The notes below the pieces were generated by a model. That model made no database searches. It was not told the origin of the DNA and saw only the letters and a program-made list of their open reading frames with translations. Below are positions 1 to 6,976 of a stretch of 9,400 nt of DNA, piece after piece (positions within the stretch are counted from its first letter, which is position 1; each line of letters starts with the position of its first letter). The stretch lies in the NCBI GenBank assembly GCA_030745285.1, contig JASLOV010000010.1, positions 1-9,400 of the forward strand. The letters are read 5' to 3'. This stretch comes from Dehalococcoidia bacterium (GTDB taxonomy: Bacteria > Chloroflexota > Dehalococcoidia > UBA2979). Position numbers and translations under genes: made by a program.

Positions 1-108
1 AACCAGCTGCGACCGCACAGCGCACTCGGCTACCGTCCACCGGCGCCGGAAGCGGCACCCGAGCCCATCACACCGGGACGGCTCGCACCCGTTCTGGCTC
101 TAACTTAG
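1..108 (+). CDS. IS3-family transposase, C-terminal end (partial)
   Basis: Reading frame 1 from the first base gives 35 codons ending in TAG at 106-108. The peptide begins NQLRPHSALGYRPPAPEA, which is the well-known C-terminal motif of the rve/DDE integrase core of IS3-type transposases, where RPHSxLGYxxPAxF/E follows the catalytic Glu. The catalytic residues lie upstream of the window, so neither intactness nor the OrfA/OrfB arrangement can be judged. The gene would normally catalyse cut-and-copy movement of its own element. The stop lies about 29 bp inside the inferred right end of the element, as expected for this family. The family call is firm; the subgroup is not determined. Confidence 0.85.
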   Translation, partial: NQLRPHSALGYRPPAPEAAPEPITPGRLAPVLALT

Positions 109-137
109 GAAGTGGTACAAAGACCGCGGGCAGGTCA
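1..137 (+). mobile_element. Right end of an IS3-type insertion sequence
   Basis: The transposase tail is followed by the segment ending GCGGGCAGGTCA at 126-137. Its reverse complement begins TGACCTGCCCGC, which has the 5'-TG...CA-3' terminus of IS3-family ends and resembles the terminal repeats I associate with elements carrying this transposase tail. I therefore place the element boundary at about 137. The left end is outside the window, so the inverted repeat partner and the target duplication cannot be checked, and the boundary is inferred. Confidence 0.55.
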
Positions 138-280
138 CACGGGGCTGCGGGGCCTTGCGCTGATGACGAAGACCTCCTGCCGCGACTGGCCACGGCGCCT
201 CAGCCTCGGAAGGACGAGCGAGAGCTTACAGTGTGATCGCGACGGGACTCGGTGCAGACAGCTGGTGAGGGACGGGGCTG

Positions 281-811
281 ATGGATGAGCCGCTCTGCGT
301 CTCGATCACGAATATCCCGGACGAATTCCTCTTCCGAGGCTGGCGCAGCGACTTCGAGATCGAGACCGGCGTCACGGTGCAGCCGACTGGCACGAACACG
401 GCGCAGGCGCTGGAGCAATTGAAGGCGGGCCAGTGCGACCTGGCGATCGTTGCCCGGGCGCCGCTCCGCAACGAGCTGCCGCTGGCGGAGTTCGAGCGTG
501 TCGAGCTGGCCTCGGATGACTTCGTGCTGCTGGTGCATGCCGACGACGAGCATCCCGAGGTACGGGCGATCGCTGACGCTCGTGAGGCATTGACGCGCGG
601 CGAGGTTGTCGAGCTGCTGCGTTCGCTGCCGGACCATGAGCTGCTGACGCGTGAGCAGGGCGCGGCCAGCTACACGACGCTGGTGAGCGAGATCCTCCAT
701 GACGATGTCACGGAAGGCCGCGTCGGGGCACCGGTGCAAAGCTCCGCGAGAACCAGTCGCACAGCTCAATCATCGGGCTGCTCTGCCAGGGAGGAGGCCG
801 GCTCTCGGTGA
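281..811 (+). CDS. PBP-like ligand-binding domain, N-terminal part of a frameshifted cyclase gene
   Basis: This reading frame encodes 176 residues. Residues about 5-150 resemble a PstS-like type II periplasmic binding fold: an ETGVTVQPTGTNTAQALEQL segment, then GQCDLAIVARAP, then an ELASDDFVLLVHADDEHP strand and an ALTRGEVV helix matching the hinge region of phosphate/oxyanion binding proteins. There is no signal peptide or membrane segment, so the domain would be cytosolic. The ATG is preceded by GAGG (267-270), 10 bases upstream, and an in-frame TGA at 266-268 rules out a longer start. After about residue 153 the frame loses fold likeness and its third codon positions become mixed, while frame 1 takes over. 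The last 24 residues are therefore probably an out-of-frame tail. The TGA at 809-811 overlaps the GTG at 808. The domain call is from sequence pattern only. Confidence 0.5.
   Translation: MDEPLCVSITNIPDEFLFRGWRSDFEIETGVTVQPTGTNTAQALEQLKAGQCDLAIVARAPLRNELPLAEFERVELASDDFVLLVHADDEHPEVRAIADAREALTRGEVVELLRSLPDHELLTREQGAASYTTLVSEILHDDVTEGRVGAPVQSSARTSRTAQSSGCSAREEAGSR
738..741 (+). other. Probable one-base deletion (frameshift) joining two halves of one gene
   Basis: Up to here frame 2 reads GRVGAPVQ, and from here frame 1 reads KLRENQSHSSIIGLL. Adding one A to the AAA at 738-740 would give the continuous reading VQKLRENQS and a 401-residue protein from 281 to 1485. Between 742 and 807, frame 1 has G or C at almost every third position, while frame 2 does not. 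No canonical X-XXY-YYZ slippery heptamer is present, so programmed shifting is less likely than mutation or a base-calling error. Confidence 0.6.
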
Positions 812-1485
812 CGTCCCACGCCGTCAGCGCTACGGCCCTGCGGCCGGACATGCCGCTGGTGGAGATCGAGATCAGCGATAGCGCGCGGCGGTCGATCTTC
901 ATGATCCGCCCGGTCGATCGGGCGCGAGACGACGACTCCCCCGTCAGCATGCTCTGGGACTTCTTTCTGCGGCGGCGACATCGAAGGGATGAGTCGACGC
1001 GGGGCCTGAGCACGATCCTCTTCACCGACCTGGAGTCATCGACGGAGATGACCGCGCGGGTCGGCGACGAGCGGGCGCAGGAGCTGATCCGCCTGCACAA
1101 CTCGACCGTGCGGCTGGCGCTGCGCGAGCGCAGCGGCGTGGAGGTAAAGCACACCGGCGACGGCATCATGGCGTCGTTCTCGTCGGCACAGAATGCTGTG
1201 GCGGCAGCACTGGGGATTCAGCACGACCTGGCGGGGATGGACGTGCGCGCACGCATCGGCTTGAACGCCGGCGAGCCGATCGCCGAGGACGACGACCTGT
1301 TCGGCACCGCGGTGCAGCTTGCCGCGCGTATCACCACCCGCGCGAGACCGGGCCAGGTGCTGGTCTCGGACGTGGTACGTCAGTTGTGCGCGGGCAAGAC
1401 ATTCGAGTTCACTTCGGTCGGCAGCGCCACGCTGAAGGGTTTCGATGAGCCGGTGACGCTGTACGAGGTCCGGGCCACGCAGTAG
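808..1485 (+). CDS. Class III adenylate/guanylate cyclase domain protein (C-terminal part of a frameshifted gene)
   Basis: The product would cyclise ATP to cAMP (or GTP to cGMP). Counting from GTG 808, the cyclase homology domain spans about residues 67-225. Visible features are the first metal-binding Asp in LFTDLESST (D74), the second in KHTGDGIMASF (D118), the purine-selecting Lys just before it (K114), and an Asp in DLFGTAVQLAARI (D163). The Lys/Asp pair argues for ATP. The transition-state Arg is kept (R174), but the usual Asn of VNxAxR is Gln (Q170). The real gene probably starts at 281: frame 1 is open and coding-like upstream to about 741, including GGGRL just before 808. The GTG with GGAGGAGG at 790-797 is the best available independent start, but it may be coincidental. 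The product is soluble with no membrane segment. The stop is TAG at 1483-1485. The domain is certain; the start is not. Confidence 0.8.
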   Translation: MTSHAVSATALRPDMPLVEIEISDSARRSIFMIRPVDRARDDDSPVSMLWDFFLRRRHRRDESTRGLSTILFTDLESSTEMTARVGDERAQELIRLHNSTVRLALRERSGVEVKHTGDGIMASFSSAQNAVAAALGIQHDLAGMDVRARIGLNAGEPIAEDDDLFGTAVQLAARITTRARPGQVLVSDVVRQLCAGKTFEFTSVGSATLKGFDEPVTLYEVRATQ

Positions 1486-1505
1486 CGGGTCGCCCGAGGC
1501 GGCGT

Positions 1506-1520
1506 GCCGGCCGCGCCGGC
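1506..1520 (+). terminator. GC-rich hairpin after the cyclase gene (weak terminator candidate)
   Basis: GCCGGC (1506-1511) and GCCGGC (1515-1520) can form a 6-bp stem with a CGC loop, 20 bases past the cyclase stop. A C/T-rich tract (1521-1541) follows, but there is no run of T, so it is not a standard intrinsic terminator. It lies in the 115-bp gap before the carboxylase gene, where no gene or convincing promoter was found. Confidence 0.3.
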
Positions 1521-1600
1521 CGCTCCGTCTCCCCTCCCCTACCCCGTGCCGTGTGGCATTCTCTGCGGGTTGCACCGTGTTAGAGGCAAGGAGCCGTTGC

Positions 1601-4600
1601 ATGACGTTGTCGAAGGTGTTGGTGGCCAACCGCGGGGAGATCGCGGTGCGGATCTGCCGCGCTGCCGCGGAACTGGAGATCGCCACCGTCGCCATCTTCT
1701 CCGAGGACGACGCCTCCTCGCTCCATGTGCGCAAGGCCGATGAGGCGCACCCGCTTTCCGGCGTGGGAGCGGCGGCGTACCTGGGCATCGAGCAGATCGT
1801 GGCTGCGGCGATGGAGAGAGGGTGCGACGGCGTCCACCCGGGATACGGCTTCCTGGCGGAGAACGCCGGCCTCGCCCGCGCCTGTGCGGGGGCAGGGATC
1901 ACCTTCATTGGGCCGTCGCCCGAATCGCTCGAGCTATTTGGTGACAAGTCGCGAGCGCGTGCACTGGCGGAAGCAGCGGGCGTGCCTGTGCTGGCGGGTA
2001 GCGCCGGGGCCGTCAGCCTGGACGAGGCGGCGGCGTTCCTCCGGGGGCTCGGCGCCGGTGGCGCGATGGTGGTGAAGGCGGTCGGCGGCGGCGGCGGCCG
2101 TGGTATGCGCGTCGTCTCATCGCCCGTCGATCTGGAGTCAGCCTACGAACGTGCGCGGTCGGAGGCGGGTGCGGCCTTCGGCAACGACGCAGTCTACGTC
2201 GAGCAGCTCAGTCCGCGCGCTCGCCACATCGAGGTGCAGGTGATCGGCGACGCGACCGGCGCGATCAGCCAGCTCGGCGAGCGTGAGTGCAGCGTGCAGA
2301 GACGGCACCAGAAGGTCGTGGAGATTGCGCCCAGCCCTAGTCTCTCAACGACGCAGCGGGAGGCGATCGCCGACGCCGCCGTGCGAGTGGCGAAGGCGGC
2401 GAATTACCAGAGCCTCGGGACGATCGAATTCCTCGTGGAGCTGGAATCGGGAGACCATTTCGCCTTCATCGAGGCGAACGCGCGGTTGCAGGTGGAGCAC
2501 ACCGTCACGGAGGAGGTGACCGGCATCGATCTCGTGCAGGCGCAGCTCCGCGTCGCGGGCGGCGAGACGCTCGCCGACCTGGGGCTTGAGCAGGCCTCGG
2601 TGCCGGCGGCGCGGGGGTACGCCATTCAGGCACGCGTCAACGTCGAGCGGATGGAACCTGACGGCAGCGTGCGGCCGGCGGGCGGGCTCCTGGCCACGTT
2701 CGAGCCTCCGGCCGGCCCGGGTGTGCGCGTCGATGGCTACGGGTACCAGGGATACGCCACCAACCCGAACTTCGACTCGTTGATCTCGAAGGTCGTGGGG
2801 TACTCGACATCCGGGTTCCGCGAGGCCGCCCGTCGCACAGGGCGCGCGCTGGCCGAGTTCGAGATCGGCGGCATCGACACCAACATCCCTTTCCTGCTGA
2901 ACGTGGTCGAGCACGAGGACTTCCTCGGGGGCACGGTTCATACGCGCTGGGTCGAGGAGGAAGTCGCGACGCTGGCCGCCGCCCGGGACTCGGACACCGA
3001 GGCCGTTGCCGGCACGAGCCAGGCCGGCGCGGCGATTGCCGCGCGCGACCCGCTGGCGTCGCTCGAGTACTTCCGCTCGGGCGCGGGCACCCGTGGCGCC
3101 GGGTCGAGTGAGCCGCCGGTGGTGGTCGGCCCGCCGAACACGGAGCCGGTGCCGGCTCCGTTGCAGGGCACGGTGACGGAGATCGAGGTGAGCGAGGGCG
3201 AGATGGTTCGCGAGGGCCAGCAACTCTTCGTCATGAGCGCGCTGAAGATGGAGCACCTCGTGCACGCCGAGGCCGGCGGGGTGGTCCGGCAGGTCACGGT
3301 CTCCGCGGGCGACACCGTGTACGAGGGACATCCGCTCGCCTTCCTGGAGGTGATGGACGCCGGTGAAGCGATAGAGGAGCAATCCGCCGACGTCGATCTC
3401 GACTACATCCGGCCGGAATTGCAGGCACTCTTCGATCGCCGCCAGTTCCTGCTCGACGAGAACCGCCCGGAGGCGGTGGAGCGGCGGCACAGCCGCAACC
3501 GGCGGACGGTGCGGGAGAACATCGAGCGACTGATCGACGCCGGAACCTGGGTGGAGTACGGCGGGCTGGCGACAGCGGCGCAGCGCCGCCGCCGCTCGGT
3601 CGAGGAGCTGATCCGCAAGACGCCGGCGGACGGGCTGGTGGCGGGGATCGGCTCGGTCAACGGCGACCTGTTCGACGAGCAACGGGCGCGCACGATGTTC
3701 ATCTCCTACGACGACACCGTCTTCGCCGGCACGCAGGGTGGGCGGGGTCACTCCAAGACCGACCGCATGCTGGAGCTGGCGAACGAACTCTCACTGCCGC
3801 TGATCTTCCATGCTGAGGGTGCGGGTGGCCGCTCGGGCGACTCGGACGGCGACCCGGCGCGCGGGTTCGGCGGGACGGTGCGGACCTGGGAGCGGCTGGC
3901 CGAGCTCAGCGGCAAGGTGCCGATGATTGGCGTCACCGCCGGGTGGTGCTACGCCGGCAACGCGGCAATCATCGGCTGTACCGACATCATCATCGCCACC
4001 GAGGACGCGCTGATCGCGATGGGCGGGCCGGCGGTGATCGAAGGCGGCGGCATGGGAGCCTTCCTGCCGGAGGAAGTCGGTGCGATCTCCGACCTGGCGC
4101 CGGCCGGATCGGTCGACATCGTGGTGAAGGATCACGATGAGGCGATCGCGACCGCCAAGCAGTGCCTCTCCTACTTCCAGGGCTCGGTCGATGACTGGGA
4201 GTGCGCCGACCAGCGACGGCTGCGCCACGTCATCCCCGAGAACCGGCTGCGCAGCTTCGACATTCGCGAACTGATCGAATTGCTCGCCGACAAGGATTCT
4301 GTGCTGGAGCTGCGGCCGGAGTTCGGCATCGGCATGGTGACGGCGTTCGTGCGGATCGAGGGCAGGCCGTACGGCCTGACGGCCAACAACAACGCCTACA
4401 TCGGCGGGGCAATCGACAGCCCCGGGTCGGACAAGGTGGCTCGCTTCTGGCAGCTCTGCGACGCGTGGAACATCCCGATCGTCTCGCTGGTGGACACGCC
4501 GGGCATGATGATCGGCCCGGACGTCGAGAAGACAGGGCTGATCCGGCACTGCAGCCGGCTCTTCATCACCGGCGCGAACCTCGAGAGCCCTCGCTTCAGC

Positions 4601-4969
4601 GTGATTCTGCGCAAGGGGTACGCGCTCGGGTCGCTGGCGCAGCTCACCGGCAGCACACGCGCCCCGGTCTTCACCGTCGCGTGGCCGACGAGCGAGCACG
4701 GCGGGATGAACCAGGAAGCAAGCGTCCAGCTCGCCTATCGAGAGCAACTGGCCCAGATCGAGGACATCGAAGAGCGGGCCACCGAGTACGAGCGGTTGCT
4801 TGCCGGGGCGTACGAGCGCGGGGGCGCGCTGAACGTCGCCTCGGCGTTCGAGATCGACAATGTGATCGACCCGGCGGAGACCCGGAGCTGGATCGCACAG
4901 GGACTGAAGGCGGTGCCGAGCCCCGAGCCATTGCGGCGCGGCCGGCGGCCGTTCCTCGACACCTGGTAG
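1601..4969 (+). CDS. Single-chain acyl-CoA carboxylase (biotin carboxylase-BCCP-carboxyltransferase fusion)
   Basis: This 1122-residue biotin enzyme would carboxylate an acyl-CoA using ATP and bicarbonate. Residues about 4-455 are biotin carboxylase: KVLVANRGEIAVRI, HPGYGFLAEN, the GGGGGRGMR glycine loop (162-170), RECSVQRRHQKVVE, and the E-x-N-x-R motif (E291, N293, R295) before QVEHTVTE. A linker of about 60 residues follows, then the biotinyl domain, with the acceptor Lys at about K549 in MSALKMEH. Residues about 600-1110 are a two-lobed carboxyltransferase with GWCYAGNAAIIG, ANNNAYIGGAI and LVDTPGMMIGP. ATG 1601 is chosen over the in-frame GTG at 1553 because AAGGAG (1588-1593) sits 7 bases upstream and homology begins at once. 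Domain order and size match the long-chain-type single-chain carboxylases (LCC). Acetyl-, propionyl- or longer acyl-CoA substrates remain possible. ALKM instead of the usual AMKM is a small oddity. Confidence 0.92.
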   Translation: MTLSKVLVANRGEIAVRICRAAAELEIATVAIFSEDDASSLHVRKADEAHPLSGVGAAAYLGIEQIVAAAMERGCDGVHPGYGFLAENAGLARACAGAGITFIGPSPESLELFGDKSRARALAEAAGVPVLAGSAGAVSLDEAAAFLRGLGAGGAMVVKAVGGGGGRGMRVVSSPVDLESAYERARSEAGAAFGNDAVYVEQLSPRARHIEVQVIGDATGAISQLGERECSVQRRHQKVVEIAPSPSLSTTQREAIADAAVRVAKAANYQSLGTIEFLVELESGDHFAFIEANARLQVEHTVTEEVTGIDLVQAQLRVAGGETLADLGLEQASVPAARGYAIQARVNVERMEPDGSVRPAGGLLATFEPPAGPGVRVDGYGYQGYATNPNFDSLISKVVGYSTSGFREAARRTGRALAEFEIGGIDTNIPFLLNVVEHEDFLGGTVHTRWVEEEVATLAAARDSDTEAVAGTSQAGAAIAARDPLASLEYFRSGAGTRGAGSSEPPVVVGPPNTEPVPAPLQGTVTEIEVSEGEMVREGQQLFVMSALKMEHLVHAEAGGVVRQVTVSAGDTVYEGHPLAFLEVMDAGEAIEEQSADVDLDYIRPELQALFDRRQFLLDENRPEAVERRHSRNRRTVRENIERLIDAGTWVEYGGLATAAQRRRRSVEELIRKTPADGLVAGIGSVNGDLFDEQRARTMFISYDDTVFAGTQGGRGHSKTDRMLELANELSLPLIFHAEGAGGRSGDSDGDPARGFGGTVRTWERLAELSGKVPMIGVTAGWCYAGNAAIIGCTDIIIATEDALIAMGGPAVIEGGGMGAFLPEEVGAISDLAPAGSVDIVVKDHDEAIATAKQCLSYFQGSVDDWECADQRRLRHVIPENRLRSFDIRELIELLADKDSVLELRPEFGIGMVTAFVRIEGRPYGLTANNNAYIGGAIDSPGSDKVARFWQLCDAWNIPIVSLVDTPGMMIGPDVEKTGLIRHCSRLFITGANLESPRFSVILRKGYALGSLAQLTGSTRAPVFTVAWPTSEHGGMNQEASVQLAYREQLAQIEDIEERATEYERLLAGAYERGGALNVASAFEIDNVIDPAETRSWIAQGLKAVPSPEPLRRGRRPFLDTW

Positions 4970-4973
4970 CGGT

Positions 4974-4987
4974 CCGAGCTCGCTCGG
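4974..4987. terminator. Short palindrome between convergent genes
   Basis: CCGAGC (4974-4979) and GCTCGG (4982-4987) form a 14-bp perfect palindrome-like repeat with a TC centre. It fills almost the whole 18-bp gap between the carboxylase stop and the stop of the leftward oxidoreductase. Its position suits a two-way transcription end, but no T-run follows on either strand and the loop is very tight, so function is uncertain. Confidence 0.3.
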
Positions 4988-5998
4988 TCAGCCGGCTCGA
5001 CGGCGCAGGGCGGGCAGCACCTCGGTGGCGTACGCCTCGCGCGCGGGCGGCCGCGTGCTGCCGATCAGGTAGAGGTGGTCGAGCCCGAGGTCGACGAGCG
5101 GCTCCAGCCGGGCGATCACTTCATTCGCCGTGCCCGCAACACCGAACCAGTCGAGGAAATCCTCATCGAGGATCTGCGCGTGACCGGCGTCGGGCTGGCC
5201 GTGGCTGCGCGTGTCGTAGGCCTCGCGCAGCTGCCGTGAGACGCGCTGCTGCCGCTCCGGCTGATGCTCCAGCGGCGCGTCATCCATCGCGCTGAAGTGG
5301 GCGAAGGCGGCGATCGTGCCGCGGATTGCCTCGAGCCCGGCTTGCTTGTCGGAGTCGACCGTCGTGTTGACCGAGACACCGAACTTGATGGTCGACGGGT
5401 CCCGGCCGGCCGCCTCCGCGGCGGCGTGCGCCGTTTCCAGCCCCCAGTGAATTCGCTCAGGGTCCGCGCCCACGGTCAGGGAGACGCGGCCGGCCAGCGT
5501 CGCCGCCAGCGCGATCGAGCGCGGGCCGGAGCAGACCATGTCGAGCGGGACCGCCGGCAGGTCAAACTGGTCGTGCCAGCGATTGCGGCTGGGGAAGCCG
5601 CGCTGGTCCACCTCGCCGCCGGCGAGGTAGGTCCGCACCTGCTCGACGTAGCGCCGGTACGTTGCCATCGGGGCGGGCTTGCGACCGATGTGTCCCATCG
5701 AGGAGTCGCCGCGACCGAGGCCGAGGATGGCGCGGCCCCCGGATTCCACCTGGATGCTGAGAATGGCGTTGGCGGTGACGGCCGCGTGTCGCGTGATGGG
5801 ATTGGTGGCGCTGGTGCCGAGCAGGATCGTGCTCGTGGAGCGGGCGGCGAGCGCGAGCTGGACGAACGGATCGCCGCCCAGGTTCTGGGTGTCCGGGAAA
5901 CGGACGACGTCGTAACCGTCGGCTTCGGCCTCAGCGGCGGCCGCCGCGCCCCGGCCGGGCTGGGGGAAGGCGACGGTCCCGATCTCGATCGGCGGCAT
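4988..5998 (-). CDS. LLM-class (luciferase-like) F420/FMN-dependent oxidoreductase
   Basis: This 336-residue protein has the bacterial-luciferase TIM-barrel fold and would be a cytosolic hydride-transfer enzyme or monooxygenase using F420 or flavin. Diagnostic stretches are GYDVVRFPDTQNL (28-40), LGTSATNPITRHAAVTANAI (60-79), which carries the strand typical of F420-binding Mer-like members, and SGGRAILGLGRGDSS (86-100). The C-terminal end, from LEPLVDLGLDHLYLIG, is the usual closing segment of the barrel. Length is normal. The ATG at 5998 has GAGGGG 8 bases upstream (complement of 6007-6012). It is the last gene of the leftward cluster, 66 bp after the MBL-fold gene, and converges on the carboxylase. 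The substrate is unknown; F420 rather than FMN is inferred from the NPxTRH-type motif and not proven. Confidence 0.88.
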   Translation of the reverse strand: MPPIEIGTVAFPQPGRGAAAAAEAEADGYDVVRFPDTQNLGGDPFVQLALAARSTSTILLGTSATNPITRHAAVTANAILSIQVESGGRAILGLGRGDSSMGHIGRKPAPMATYRRYVEQVRTYLAGGEVDQRGFPSRNRWHDQFDLPAVPLDMVCSGPRSIALAATLAGRVSLTVGADPERIHWGLETAHAAAEAAGRDPSTIKFGVSVNTTVDSDKQAGLEAIRGTIAAFAHFSAMDDAPLEHQPERQQRVSRQLREAYDTRSHGQPDAGHAQILDEDFLDWFGVAGTANEVIARLEPLVDLGLDHLYLIGSTRPPAREAYATEVLPALRRRAG

Positions 5999-6021
5999 GC
6001 AGACGTCCCCTCGCGCGGCTC

Positions 6022-6044
6022 GGCGGGCTCAGGGAGGAGCCGCC
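6022..6044 (-). repeat. Intergenic hairpin with competing arm upstream of the LLM oxidoreductase
   Basis: GGCGGGCTC (6022-6030) pairs with GAGCCGCC (6037-6044), leaving one bulged G and a 6-base loop. A second arm, GCGGCTC (6015-6021), can instead pair with 6037-6043. On the transcribed strand the two pairings exclude each other, and the outer one ends next to the ribosome binding site at 6007-6012. The loop reads CUCCCU in RNA, so it could pair weakly with that site. A translational or processing role is only inferred. Confidence 0.35.
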
Positions 6045-6064
6045 TGCGGGGAACGGTAGCAGGC

Positions 6065-6955
6065 TCAGGGCTGGTACGCGGTGAGCTTGAAGGCGTCGCC
6101 GCTGCGGGAGACGAGGCCGGCCGAGGGTGCGCTGAAGTGCGCACCGAAGACGAGCGTACCGGTGTCCGCGTAGCGGTTCAGCACCTCCAGCCGCGCCCTG
6201 CGCGCCGGGGCTTCGTCGCGGTCGAGTGCGGGGCGCGGTTCGGGGAACGCGCATTGCAGCGGACTGTGCAGCACGTCGCCGGTCATCACCGCCGAGGCGC
6301 CGGCGGACTCGATGCGCACGGAGATGTGGCCGGGCGTGTGCCCGTGGCTCGGCTCGAACCAGACCTCGTCGCAGATGCGGTGGTCGGTCTTGACGAGGTC
6401 GAGCAGCCCGGCATCGCGAATCGGGTACATGCTGTCGTCCAGCAGTTGCTGCGTGGCCGCTTCGCCCTCGAGCGAACTCCAGTACTCCCACTCCGGCCTG
6501 GCGCAGAGGTAGCGGGCGTTGGGGAACGCCGGCACCCACTCGCCGTCGACAAGGTGGGTGTTCCAGCCGACGTGGTCGGTGTGGACGTGCGTGCAGACCA
6601 CAAAGTCGACATCGTCCGGCTCCCCCCCGGCGTCTGCGAGGCGCTGGAGGAACGGCGTATCCAGCATGTTGAAGGCCGGGATGGCGCCACCGCGCGACTT
6701 GTCGTTGCCGACGCCGGTGTCCACGAGGATCGTGAGACCGGAGGTGCGCACGACGAAGGTGTGGATGCTCTGGATCAGGTAGCCGTCCTCGTTCGCAAAC
6801 TGCGGCTTCAGCCAGTCGAACGTCTGCTCAACGGCCTCGCGCGAAGGAGTGGCGTCCGGAAACAGCCAGCGTACCGAGGTCGGCAGCACCAGCTCCTCGG
6901 CACGGCTGACGTCGACGTCGCCGACGGAGATCGTGTTGTTGGTGTTATCACTCAT
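6065..6955 (-). CDS. MBL-fold metallo-hydrolase
   Basis: This 296-residue zinc/iron hydrolase of the metallo-beta-lactamase fold would hydrolyse an ester, lactone, thioester or similar bond in the cytosol; no signal peptide is seen. The full ligand set is visible: HVHTDH (H123, H125, D127, H128), the fourth histidine in GHTPGH (H210), the bridging Asp in TGDVLH (D227) and the last His in GAHFSAPSAG (H273). This pattern is shared with AHL-lactonase-like and other quorum-quenching-type members, but also with many enzymes of unknown substrate. The ATG at 6955 has GGAGGG 7 bases upstream (complement of 6963-6968). It starts 21 bp after the nitroreductase stop and is followed 66 bp on by the LLM oxidoreductase, so it is probably cotranscribed with both. 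It could act on a product or precursor of the neighbouring redox enzymes. Confidence 0.88.
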   Translation of the reverse strand: MSDNTNNTISVGDVDVSRAEELVLPTSVRWLFPDATPSREAVEQTFDWLKPQFANEDGYLIQSIHTFVVRTSGLTILVDTGVGNDKSRGGAIPAFNMLDTPFLQRLADAGGEPDDVDFVVCTHVHTDHVGWNTHLVDGEWVPAFPNARYLCARPEWEYWSSLEGEAATQQLLDDSMYPIRDAGLLDLVKTDHRICDEVWFEPSHGHTPGHISVRIESAGASAVMTGDVLHSPLQCAFPEPRPALDRDEAPARRARLEVLNRYADTGTLVFGAHFSAPSAGLVSRSGDAFKLTAYQP

Positions 6956-6976
6956 CGATAGACCCTCCGGGGCCGG

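Noticed and set aside
164..235. A 23-codon frame starting ATG 164
   Set aside because: It is too short, has no ribosome binding site and no recognisable product.
1551..1582. Possible promoter for the carboxylase (TGGCAT ... TGTTAG, 18-base gap)
   Set aside because: Both boxes match the sigma-70 consensus poorly, and such matches are frequent by chance.
2345..4747. Long leftward open frames (468 and 318 codons) opposite the carboxylase gene
   Set aside because: They are rich in Arg, His and Asp, have no recognisable motif, and mirror the codon structure of the real gene.
5264..6961. A 565-codon rightward open frame opposite the LLM and MBL genes
   Set aside because: It lies antisense to two genes with full family motifs and good ribosome binding sites, shows no domain likeness, and long antisense frames are expected in high-GC DNA.
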